From assembly GCA_946183715.1 (NCBI GenBank), contig CAMHDB010000121.1, positions 1-6,127 of the forward strand: a DNA stretch of 6,127 nt. The letters are read 5' to 3'. Numbering within the stretch: position 1 is the stretch's first letter; each line of letters starts with the position of its first letter. The notes beneath the pieces were generated by a model, which was given only the letters and a program-made list of their open reading frames with translations, searched no databases and was not told the DNA's origin. Positions 1 to 5,792 of this stretch are shown here, one piece after another. A program made the position numbers and the translations under genes. The stretch is from an uncultured Oscillibacter sp. Lineage in GTDB: Bacteria; Bacillota; Clostridia; Oscillospirales; Oscillospiraceae.

Positions 1-866
1 CCATGATGAACGCGCTACAGCCCATGACGCAGAAAATGAAAGTGCAGTGCCGTATCGGCTCCCGTTGCGACGGCTCCGGCATTAAGGCCATGCTCTGGGC
101 GGGCGCGGAGTTTGACCCCATCCATACTTCCATGATGTTCAACCGCTGTTGCGTCAAGCCCGACGAGACCGCCGGCGCGGATACCTCCGGCGAGTGGTTC
201 TGGTTCGGCGAACAGCCCTTCTTGAAAGTCAACCTCAAGGGCGAGCGCTTCTGTAACGAGTCGGGCCCCTACGAGTTTATGCTGCACTCCATGATGATGC
301 AGCCCTACCACACCTACTGCGACATCTTCGACGCCAACAACAAGGAGTACACCGAGCGATTCCAAGAGGTCGGCTGCTGCCGCCTGTGGGACTTCGACAA
401 CGGCGCGCCCCCGAACCGCTACTACGACGACTGCTGGAAGTCCAACGAGGAACTCATTGAAAAAGGCTACATCCAGAAGGCCGACACCTTGCAGGAACTC
501 GCCGAGAAATTGAACATCCCCGCCGAGACCTTCATCAACACCGTACAGCGCTACAACGTACTGTGCATGCAGGGCAAGGACGAGGATTTCGGCAAGGCCC
601 CCCACCGCCTGACTCCGGTCAATCAGGCCCCGTACTACGGCGTGCGTACCGCCGCGTGGCACCTGACGACGCTCGACGGCGTGCGTATCAACACCGACAT
701 GCAGGTACTCCGCGAGGACGGCACGGTTATCGAGGGCCTGTACGCGGCGGGCGACTGCTCCGGCGGCTTCTTCGCCAACAACTACCCCAATCTCTTTACG
801 GGCCTTGCCTGCGGGCGCAGTATGACTTTCGGGCGTCACGCGGCGCTGGTTCTCTCCGCCATGTGA
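1..866 (+). CDS. Fumarate-reductase-like FAD-dependent oxidoreductase, C-terminal part (5' partial)
   Basis: This is the last 287 or so residues of a flavoprotein of the fumarate reductase/succinate dehydrogenase flavoprotein-like superfamily; the FAD-binding Rossmann N-terminus lies upstream of the window. Numbering from the first ATG in the window (base 3), I see the family's DGSGIKAMLWAGA helix (23-35), the K-G-E-R-F-x-N-E segment (79-86), a YN-x8-DEDFGK region (about 185-198), the substrate-loop histidine H220 in WHLTTLDG, and the C-terminal FAD-binding block GLYAAGDCSGG followed by GRSMTFGRHAA (271-281). The first ATG is probably internal, because the fold would start mid-domain. Classical fumarate reductases have GANRLGG between the GD and TFGR motifs; this protein has ANNYPNLFTG (258-267) and so lacks the substrate-binding arginine, which argues against fumarate as substrate. 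It is cysteine-rich (12 in 287 residues). It lies 22 bp upstream of rnfC with no terminator between, so it is probably cotranscribed and may be a redox partner of the Rnf proteins. The substrate is unknown. Confidence 0.88.
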   Translation, partial: MMNALQPMTQKMKVQCRIGSRCDGSGIKAMLWAGAEFDPIHTSMMFNRCCVKPDETAGADTSGEWFWFGEQPFLKVNLKGERFCNESGPYEFMLHSMMMQPYHTYCDIFDANNKEYTERFQEVGCCRLWDFDNGAPPNRYYDDCWKSNEELIEKGYIQKADTLQELAEKLNIPAETFINTVQRYNVLCMQGKDEDFGKAPHRLTPVNQAPYYGVRTAAWHLTTLDGVRINTDMQVLREDGTVIEGLYAAGDCSGGFFANNYPNLFTGLACGRSMTFGRHAALVLSAM

Positions 867-888
867 GTGAAAAGAAAAGAGAGGGCTT

Positions 889-2247
889 ATGATAGAGCGT
901 ACATTTCGCGGCGGCGTACACCCGGACGACGGCAAAGCGTACTCCCGAGACGCGGCCCTGACGGTGTACGAGCCGAAAGGGGAACTTGTCTTCCCCGTAT
1001 CCCAGCACATCGGGAAACCCGCCAAAGTGGCGGTCAGCGTGGGCGACAGAGTTCTCGCCGGACAGGTCATCGCCCAGCAGGACGGTTACGTGTCCTCCAA
1101 CATTCACAGCTCCTGCTCCGGGACAGTCAAGGCCATTGAGAAGCGGCGTACCGTCATGGGGAATCTCGTGGAGTGCGTGGTCGTCGAGAGCGACGGGAAA
1201 TTCCGTACCGTCAAGGGCATGGGCGCGAAGGCCGACTTCCGGAACATGAACCGGGAGACGATTTTGCAGAGAATCCGCGACGCCGGGATTGTGGGCATGG
1301 GCGGCGCGTCGTTCCCGACGCCCGTCAAGCTGGAACCCAAGAACCCCGACGGTATCGAGTACGTGATTGTCAACGGGGCGGAGTGCGAGCCGTACATCAC
1401 CTGCGACGACCAGCTCATGAGAACCCACGCCGGGGAAATCGTCACGGGACTGGAAGTCATCCTGTCGCTGTTCCCGAAGGCGCAGGGCGTGATTGTCATC
1501 GAGCGCAACAAGCCCGAGGCCATAGCGGCCATGACGGAAGCGGCGGCCATGTCGAAGAACATCCGCGTACAGCCCGCGCCGACGAAGTACCCGCAGGGCG
1601 GCGAAAAGTCGATAATTAAAGTTGTCGCCGGGAAAGACACGAAAATGAGCCAGCTTCCCGCCGAAGCCGGGTGCATTGTCGACAACGTGTCGACGGTCTA
1701 CGCCATTTACGAGGCGGTCTGCCTCGCGACGCCCCTGATTCGGCGCGCCGTCACGGTGACGGGTCCGGCGGTCAGAAACCCGAGTAACTTCATAGTCCGG
1801 GTGGGGACGCCGTTCCGGGAACTGCTCGAAGCGGCGGGAGGTCTCGTCGAGGGCGCGGAAGTCCGCAAGGCGATTGCGGGCGGCGCTATGATGGGAATCG
1901 CCCTGCCGGATTTGGACGTGCCCGTACAGAAGGCAAGCAACGCCCTGACACTGCTTACCGTCGACGGCGCGGAGGAATCGGAACGCAAGCTCACGGCGTG
2001 TATCCGTTGCGGGCGCTGTAACGAAGTCTGCCCGATGGGTCTTACTCCGCAGATGATGGGCGTCGCGGCGGAGCGTAAGGATTATCAAAAGTACGAAAAC
2101 CGCCTCTACGGGCTGGAATGTATCTCGTGCGGCTCGTGTACCTACGTCTGCCCGGCGAAACGCCCGCTGATGCAGTTGTTTAAGGACGCCAAGGGGGCCA
2201 TTCTGGAGGCCCGCCGCGCGGCGCAACAGGGAGGTGGCGCGAAATGA
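889..2247 (+). CDS. rnfC: RnfC, NADH-side electron transport subunit of an Rnf-type complex
   Basis: RnfC is the peripheral cytoplasmic subunit of Rnf complexes that exchanges electrons with NAD(H) through FMN and two [4Fe-4S] clusters. The 452-residue length is normal for a clostridial RnfC. An N-terminal barrel-sandwich region (about 1-90, starting TFRGGVHP) is followed by the glycine-rich FMN/NADH motif G136-M-G-G-A-S-F-P143, the family signature NGAECEPYIT (162-171) and YPQGGEK (234-240). Two complete ferredoxin-type motifs follow: C371-x2-C374-x2-C377-x3-C381-P and C411-x2-C414-x2-C417-x3-C421-P. All cofactor residues I can recognise are intact, so this subunit looks functional. A GAGAGGG Shine-Dalgarno site sits just upstream of the ATG. 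The stop overlaps the next start as ATGA, which implies translational coupling to the RnfDG gene. RnfC resembles NuoF in its NADH-binding part, but the CxxCxxCxxxCP pair and the operon context identify RnfC. Confidence 0.97.
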   Translation: MIERTFRGGVHPDDGKAYSRDAALTVYEPKGELVFPVSQHIGKPAKVAVSVGDRVLAGQVIAQQDGYVSSNIHSSCSGTVKAIEKRRTVMGNLVECVVVESDGKFRTVKGMGAKADFRNMNRETILQRIRDAGIVGMGGASFPTPVKLEPKNPDGIEYVIVNGAECEPYITCDDQLMRTHAGEIVTGLEVILSLFPKAQGVIVIERNKPEAIAAMTEAAAMSKNIRVQPAPTKYPQGGEKSIIKVVAGKDTKMSQLPAEAGCIVDNVSTVYAIYEAVCLATPLIRRAVTVTGPAVRNPSNFIVRVGTPFRELLEAAGGLVEGAEVRKAIAGGAMMGIALPDLDVPVQKASNALTLLTVDGAEESERKLTACIRCGRCNEVCPMGLTPQMMGVAAERKDYQKYENRLYGLECISCGSCTYVCPAKRPLMQLFKDAKGAILEARRAAQQGGGAK

Positions 2248-3791
2248 ACCCTTCCGTTTCCTATAACGTCTCGTCAAGCCCGCACATACGCAGTCCGCTG
2301 AGTACGGGGCAGGTCATGTACGACGTGATTCTCGCCCTCATGCCCGCGACGCTGTTCGGAATCTGGCATTTCGGCGTACACGCGCTCTTTGTCGTACTCA
2401 TGAGCGTGGCGTCCGCCGTGCTGACCGAGTTCGTGTTCGACTACCTCACCGGGCGCGGGAATACCCTCTACGACGGGAGCGCCGTACTGACCGGACTGCT
2501 GTTAGCGCTTTGCATTCCGGCGTCGGTGCCGCTCTACGTGCCCTATATCGGCTCCGTATTCGCGATTCTGGTCGTGAAATGCCTCTTCGGCGGGCTGGGC
2601 AAGAACTTCATGAACCCCGCGTTAGGCGGGCGCTGTTTCCTGCTCCTCTCGTTCGGCAGTGCCATGACGAACTACGCCGTAGACGGCGTGAGCGGCGCGA
2701 CCCCGCTGGCGCAACTCGATTCCGGGGCCGCCGTCAATCTCGTACAGGTCTTTACCGGACACGCCGGGGGCGTGTTAGGCTGTTCCGCGTTCGCGCTCCT
2801 GCTGGGAGGGCTGTACCTGTGGGTCATCGACGCGATTCCTTGGAGGATTCCCGTTTCGATTCTCGTCAGCTTCGCGGTGTTTATGGGCCTGTTCGGCGGC
2901 GACGGCTTCGACCTGCCCCTGCTGTGCCTCCATATGGTCAGCGGCGGCGTGTTTATGGCGGCGTTCTTCATGGCGACCGACCCCGTGACATCCCCCGTCA
3001 CGGCCCCCGGTCAGCTCCTCTACGGCTGTCTCGTCGGCCTGTTGAGCGCGTTCTTCCGGGCGTTCGGGAGTTCCGCCGACTCCGTCAGCTACGCCGTGAT
3101 TCTCTCTAATATCTGTGTCCCCCTGATTGACGAACTCGTGATTCCGAAACCCTTCGCCTACCGCGACAGCGCCGCCGACGCGCCGTTTACCTTCGACCGG
3201 AAGGCCCTGCTCCCGCCCGTGTGCGCGGTGGTCTGCGTACTCGCCGTGTCCGTCGGACTTCTGCGGGGCGTCGCGGGCGTGACCGCCGGGGTTGTCGAAC
3301 AGCGTCAGCTCTCCGAGAATCTCACGGCCTACCGCGTACTCCTGCCGGAAGCGGTTGATTTCAGCATCCCGGGCGAGACCGCGAAAGCGATTGAAGGCCT
3401 CAACGGCGCGGCATGGGGTTCGGGCTTCGGGAACGCTGTCATTCAGGAGGCGGTTTCGGGTACGGACGCGGTGGGCGCGTCCGCCGGACACGTCGTCACC
3501 GTGCGCACGATGGACGGGCGCGACGGCCCGATTACGCTGTCGGTGGGCTTCCTGCCCGACGGCACCCTCAACGGCATTCTGTATTCCGAACTCAACGAGA
3601 CGCCCGGAATCGGCATGAAAGTGGAGGAGGACGCCTTTACAGGACAGTTTGTCGGCATTCCGGCGGGTACGCTGACGCTCGGAAGCGACATCGACGCCGC
3701 CTCCGGCGCTACGATTTCCTCGACCGCCGTCGTGAACGCCGTCAACGCCGCTATAGACTTCCACATCGCCTACGGCGACATGATGGACTGA
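2244..3791 (+). CDS. rnfDG: Fused RnfD-RnfG, membrane protein with two predicted covalent FMN sites
   Basis: This 515-residue protein is an in-frame fusion of two Rnf subunits normally encoded separately. Residues 1 to about 305 are RnfD, a polytopic membrane protein: SPHIRSP near the start, YDGSAVLTGLLLAL (76-89), GGLGKNFMNPA (116-126), ATDPVTSP (244-251) and N-I-C-V-P-L-I-D (289-296). The covalent FMN motif is S150-G-A-T153. After a short linker (about 305-318), residues 321-340 form the transmembrane anchor usual at the N-terminus of RnfG. An extracytoplasmic FMN-binding domain follows, with ETPGIGMK (452-459) and the flavinylation motif S487-G-A-T490-I-S. Threonines 153 and 490 are the predicted phosphoester FMN sites, normally attached by ApbE; no apbE gene is in the window. 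I see no stop, ATG or Shine-Dalgarno site at the junction that would allow a separate rnfG start. RnfD is expected to end in the cytoplasm and RnfG to begin there, so the fusion is topologically sensible. Translation starts at an ATGA overlap with rnfC, after GGGAGGTGG. Confidence 0.94.
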   Translation: MNPSVSYNVSSSPHIRSPLSTGQVMYDVILALMPATLFGIWHFGVHALFVVLMSVASAVLTEFVFDYLTGRGNTLYDGSAVLTGLLLALCIPASVPLYVPYIGSVFAILVVKCLFGGLGKNFMNPALGGRCFLLLSFGSAMTNYAVDGVSGATPLAQLDSGAAVNLVQVFTGHAGGVLGCSAFALLLGGLYLWVIDAIPWRIPVSILVSFAVFMGLFGGDGFDLPLLCLHMVSGGVFMAAFFMATDPVTSPVTAPGQLLYGCLVGLLSAFFRAFGSSADSVSYAVILSNICVPLIDELVIPKPFAYRDSAADAPFTFDRKALLPPVCAVVCVLAVSVGLLRGVAGVTAGVVEQRQLSENLTAYRVLLPEAVDFSIPGETAKAIEGLNGAAWGSGFGNAVIQEAVSGTDAVGASAGHVVTVRTMDGRDGPITLSVGFLPDGTLNGILYSELNETPGIGMKVEEDAFTGQFVGIPAGTLTLGSDIDAASGATISSTAVVNAVNAAIDFHIAYGDMMD

Positions 3792-3810
3792 AACGGAGGG
3801 AGATTGTTGT

Positions 3811-4389
3811 ATGAACGTATGGAACCAACCGTGCCGGATTCCCGTCTCCGCGCTGTTTCTGCTGGGGACGTGTCCGGCGCTGGCGGGCTGTGACAGCTTC
3901 TGGGCCGGGCTTCTGCTGGGGCTGTCGGCGGTCGCGATATTCGCGCTGACAAGCGTCATTCTGTATCTGTTGCGCGGCGTGGTCAACGGCTGGGCGCGTG
4001 TCGTAGCCCTGTTTACAACCGCCGCCGCGCTGGCGGGAATCGCCGCCCTGCTCGTCGAGGCCTACTTCCCCGTGCAGTACGCCTCCATCGGGCTGTATGT
4101 GCCCCTGACGGCCCTGCAATGCGTCGGGCTGGACAGAATCGCCTCCGGGAAGGACGCCTCCGCGCTGTGTATTCCGGCGGTGGGGTACGTGGCTGTACTG
4201 TGCGTTACGGGCCTGTTGCGGGAGTTCCTCGGGGCCGGGACTCTCCTCGGCGCGCAAGTCCTGCCCGACTACATGGAGGCCCCCGCGTTTTTCCACGGCG
4301 TCCCGGGCGCGTTCCTGACGCTGGCTTTCGTGTTGATGGCCGCCAAAGCCGCCGGACTGCCCCCTCGACAATCCCGGAAAGGAGGCTAA
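3811..4389 (+). CDS. rnfE: RnfE, membrane subunit of an Rnf-type complex
   Basis: RnfE and RnfA are homologous six-helix membrane proteins inserted in inverse orientation. In solved Rnf and Nqr structures they jointly hold a [2Fe-2S] cluster inside the membrane that carries electrons between the cytoplasmic and outer faces. This 192-residue protein has the RnfE signatures LGTCPALAG (18-26), an AYFP-x-QYASIGLYVPL stretch (about 83-99), and LREFLGAGTLLG in the second half. Both cluster-type cysteines are kept: C21 in GTCPALA, and C104 in LTALQC, which corresponds to the second conserved cysteine after the I-P-L helix. The usual loop after the LLR motif (IPxxVRIP in many RnfE proteins) is not recognisable, so the protein is somewhat divergent. 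A CGGAGGG Shine-Dalgarno site lies about 10 bp before the ATG. The gene is 19 bp after rnfDG and 3 bp before rnfA, inside the operon. Confidence 0.93.
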   Translation: MNVWNQPCRIPVSALFLLGTCPALAGCDSFWAGLLLGLSAVAIFALTSVILYLLRGVVNGWARVVALFTTAAALAGIAALLVEAYFPVQYASIGLYVPLTALQCVGLDRIASGKDASALCIPAVGYVAVLCVTGLLREFLGAGTLLGAQVLPDYMEAPAFFHGVPGAFLTLAFVLMAAKAAGLPPRQSRKGG

Positions 4390-4392
4390 ATC

Positions 4393-4950
4393 ATGACGGA
4401 GTATCTTATCGGCGCGGTCGCCGCCGCGCTCGTCAACGACATGACCCTCTCCCGGGACGACGGCGACACGCTCTCGAAACTCACCCGCGCGGCCTGTATG
4501 GGTGTCATGACGGTCGCCGTCACGCTGTGCGCGTGCGTGCTGTCCTACGCGCTCTACTACGCCGTACTCGCGCCGCTGGGCCTCGAATCGGCCCGGGTGC
4601 CGCTGTGCTTACTCGCGGCGTCGGGGTGCGCGGCGCTCCTCGGACGCCTCGCGCGGAACAGTAACGGGGCGCGCGCGGCGTTCCTAGAAACCAACTGGCC
4701 CCTCGTGGCGCTCAACGCCGCCGTACTCGGCGCGCTGGTACAGGGCCTCAGCGCGGGCTACGACTTCGCCGGGAATCTGCTCTCGGCGCTGGGGGCGTCC
4801 GTACTGTTCGCGGCGTCGCTGGCGTGCATGACCGCCATTCAGGCCCGCATGGACGCCGACGCCCTCCCGGCCTGTGTGCGCGGACTGCCCGCGTACCTGC
4901 TCACCGCCGCGCTGATTTCTATGGCCCTCATGGCCTTCGCCGGACTGTAA
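4393..4950 (+). CDS. rnfA: Divergent RnfA lacking both iron-sulfur ligand cysteines
   Basis: The position after rnfE, the start MTEYLIGAVAAALVN-(D/N), the YYAVLAPLGLE segment (56-66), the NAAVLG motif (108-113), GYDFAGNLLSALGAS and the ending RGLPAYLLTAALISMALMAFAGL all match RnfA in order. Length (185) is slightly short of the usual 190 to 200. About six hydrophobic helices can be seen. The protein departs from the family at key places. The re-entrant segment usually reading FLGxCPFLGVSKK is replaced by RDDGDTLSK (21-29), which is about five residues shorter and has no cysteine. The usual T-N-C-A-V-L-G is here L-N-A109-A-V-L-G. The R-E pair of the usual IRERLE is replaced in IQARMD. Both expected cluster ligands are therefore missing, although RnfE retains its pair. 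The reading frame is open throughout, with a perfect AAAGGAGG Shine-Dalgarno site, so this is not simple decay. It is the last gene of the operon; no rnfB follows. Confidence 0.85.
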   Translation: MTEYLIGAVAAALVNDMTLSRDDGDTLSKLTRAACMGVMTVAVTLCACVLSYALYYAVLAPLGLESARVPLCLLAASGCAALLGRLARNSNGARAAFLETNWPLVALNAAVLGALVQGLSAGYDFAGNLLSALGASVLFAASLACMTAIQARMDADALPACVRGLPAYLLTAALISMALMAFAGL

Positions 4951-4967
4951 ACGCGAAACACTGTACA

Positions 4968-4994
4968 ACGCCCTCCCTGTCACGGGGAGGGCGT
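4968..4994. terminator. GC-rich hairpin, probable shared terminator of rnf operon and tspO
   Basis: A perfect 10-bp inverted repeat (ACGCCCTCCC at 4968-4977, GGGAGGGCGT at 4985-4994) encloses a 7-base loop. It lies 17 bp after the rnfA stop and 4 bp beyond the stop of the convergent tspO gene, the expected place for a bidirectional terminator. The T-tracts are weak on both sides (CGCTTT on the + strand; TGT, then GTTT further on, on the - strand), so efficiency is uncertain. Confidence 0.75.
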
Positions 4995-4998
4995 CGCT

Positions 4999-5475
4999 TT
5001 AGCGGTTCAGGAGCCACACGCCGGCGTTGAGGTAGCCCGCGAACAGTACCCACAGCAGATAGGGGACTTGCAAGCGCGCCGCGAGGGAATCGACGCGCCG
5101 GAAAGCCAATGTCATCGCGAGTATCAGGAGCCAGAGCGCGCAGAGCCAGAGTAGCGCGAACGCGTAGGCCCGGAAATTGAAGAAAATCACGCTCCAAAGG
5201 AAGTTGAACGCCAGTTGCAGCAGGTACAGGAACAAACTCCGCGAGCGCGCCCGGGACGCGGGCGACAGGTACACCCGCGCCGCGCCGATTCCCATCAGCA
5301 GGTAGAGCACCGCCCACGCGACCGGGAACACGATACCCGGCGGCGAAAACGGCGGCTGTACGACCGCCTCGTTGAAATAGCGCACGCCCGCGCGCGTCAA
5401 CAGGGCCGACAGTCCCCCGACTGCCTCCGTAAACAGCACCCATCCCAGATACGTTTTCCACGATTGGCCTTTCAA
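4999..5475 (-). CDS. tspO: TspO/MBR family membrane protein
   Basis: TspO/MBR proteins are small five-helix membrane proteins that bind porphyrins and other hydrophobic ligands. Proposed roles include tetrapyrrole handling and redox or stress signalling; the bacterial function is not settled. The 158-residue length is typical. Family motifs run in order: PPFSPPG (41-47) followed by F-P-V-A-W-A-V-L-Y-L-L-M-G-I, the NFLWS helix (91-95), RRVD (126-129), and the C-terminal PYLLWVLFAGYLN (138-150) with a final WLLN. The usual tryptophan after SPPG (GWVF) is isoleucine here (GIVF). The start is TTG at 5473-5475. An in-frame TGA lies only two codons upstream (5482-5484), no ATG occurs between them, and a strong Shine-Dalgarno site fits this TTG. 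The gene converges on the rnf operon and diverges from the pilus-type ATPase gene. No direct functional link to the Rnf proteins is evident. Confidence 0.92.
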   Translation of the reverse strand: MKGQSWKTYLGWVLFTEAVGGLSALLTRAGVRYFNEAVVQPPFSPPGIVFPVAWAVLYLLMGIGAARVYLSPASRARSRSLFLYLLQLAFNFLWSVIFFNFRAYAFALLWLCALWLLILAMTLAFRRVDSLAARLQVPYLLWVLFAGYLNAGVWLLNR

Positions 5476-5481
5476 ACGCTG

Positions 5482-5490
5482 TCACCTCCG
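5482..5490 (-). promoter_or_regulatory. Shine-Dalgarno site that fixes the TTG start of tspO
   Basis: On the - strand the sequence CGGAGGTGA lies with GGAGG 9 bases before the TTG codon. The TGA inside this site is itself an in-frame stop, so no start further upstream is possible. The next methionine is residue 61, which would remove half the protein. Together these support TTG initiation. Confidence 0.8.
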
Positions 5491-5500
5491 ATACTATGAG

Positions 5501-5529
5501 AATATGCGCTTTCCGGCGCTTCATGAAAA
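5501..5529 (-). promoter_or_regulatory. Candidate tspO promoter
   Basis: On the - strand a TTTTCA box (5524-5529) is separated by exactly 17 bases from CATATT (5501-5506); each matches the sigma-A consensus at four of six positions. Transcription would begin just upstream of the Shine-Dalgarno site and give a leader of about 20 bases. The spacer contains most of a direct repeat of GCGCTT, 10 bp apart (5506-5511 and 5516-5521, + strand), which could be an operator or chance. Confidence 0.3.
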
Positions 5530-5677
5530 AGAAATTGTGACGAAACTGTAAATTTTCGGCGCCGGGTTTTCGCTTTCCGTCTATTTTGACCGGAAATGTT
5601 CCGTAAAAGCGGATTTTCCCCGAATCTTGTACCAAAAACTACCTGACAGGAAGTCGTTTACCATATTTTCCCGGGAC

Positions 5678-5706
5678 TTGCTTTTCGACGCGAAAGGGTG
5701 TATGAT
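5678..5706 (+). promoter_or_regulatory. Candidate promoter of the PilB/GspE-type gene
   Basis: TTGCTT (5678-5683) and TATGAT (5701-5706) are separated by 17 bases. The -10 box matches the sigma-A consensus at five of six positions, and an A/T-rich stretch follows. Transcription would start near 5713 and leave a leader of about 80 bases containing the hairpin at 5729-5750. A perfect TTGACA at 5726-5731 is an alternative -35 box, but I see only poor -10 boxes at the right distance. Confidence 0.4.
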
Positions 5707-5728
5707 TATAAAATAAGTTTTCGTATTG

Positions 5729-5750
5729 ACAGGCCCGGACAGGGGCCTGT
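5729..5750 (+). promoter_or_regulatory. Inverted repeat in the leader of the PilB/GspE-type gene
   Basis: ACAGGCCC (5729-5736) and GGGCCTGT (5743-5750) form a perfect 8-bp stem with a 6-base loop. It is followed by TCTTAAAT, which is not a convincing U-tract, so a strong terminator is unlikely. It could be an attenuator, an mRNA-stabilising hairpin, or a dyad operator, since it directly abuts and overlaps a TTGACA box. It ends 42 bases before the ATG. Confidence 0.5.
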
Positions 5751-5792
5751 TCTTAAATCAGAACTTTGTCGAATGATGGAAAGAGGCGCACT

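Larger units (their letters stand above)
5476..5792. other. 317-bp AT-richer divergent intergenic region
   Basis: This region lies between the divergently transcribed tspO gene and the pilus-type ATPase gene, and is clearly lower in GC than the flanking genes. I see no convincing coding frame, tRNA or known riboswitch core in it. It holds the tspO Shine-Dalgarno site and a candidate tspO promoter near its left end, and a candidate promoter and hairpin near its right end. Between 5553 and 5722 the pentamer TTTTC occurs six times on the + strand (starts at 5553, 5567, 5614, 5666, 5682 and 5718) with irregular spacing; its meaning, if any, is unknown. The middle stretch (about 5560-5670) shows nothing else I can assign. 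Confidence 0.6.

Noticed and set aside
15..1070. Open frame of 351 codons on the - strand across the flavoprotein and the start of rnfC
   Set aside because: It is a shadow frame, rich in valine, glycine and alanine, without motifs. The overlapping + strand genes have clear family motifs.
796..2277. Long open frame of 493 codons on the - strand opposite rnfC
   Set aside because: It is a shadow of GC-biased third positions in rnfC: arginine- and histidine-rich, with no recognisable domain. The + strand gene is certain.
3150..3230. A separate rnfG start within the fused gene
   Set aside because: The junction has no ATG and no Shine-Dalgarno site. The first GTG codons fall inside the transmembrane segment without a ribosome site.
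2775..3986. Long open frame of 403 codons on the - strand opposite rnfDG and the start of rnfE
   Set aside because: It has low-complexity charged composition, no domain, and lies across three well-identified coding segments on the other strand.
4450..4540. A frameshift in rnfA that would hide the missing GxCPFLG segment
   Set aside because: The flanking sequence matches RnfA in the same frame on both sides, and I saw no GxCPFLG-like peptide in the other frames here. The second cysteine is also replaced far downstream.
4495..4540. RnfA cysteines C35, C46 and C48 as substitute cluster ligands
   Set aside because: They fall in or beside the next helix, not in the half-helix that carries the usual ligand. 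This cannot be excluded without a structural model, but sequence alignment does not support it.
5506..5521. GCGC-TTTCCG-GCGC inverted repeat upstream of tspO as a terminator or regulatory hairpin
   Set aside because: The stem is only 4 bp. It is as well described as a short direct repeat of GCGCTT, and chance is likely in GC-rich DNA.
5600..5792. Cyclic di-GMP riboswitch upstream of the pilus-type gene
   Set aside because: I looked for the GEMM-type conserved core and for a complex aptamer and saw neither, only a simple hairpin.
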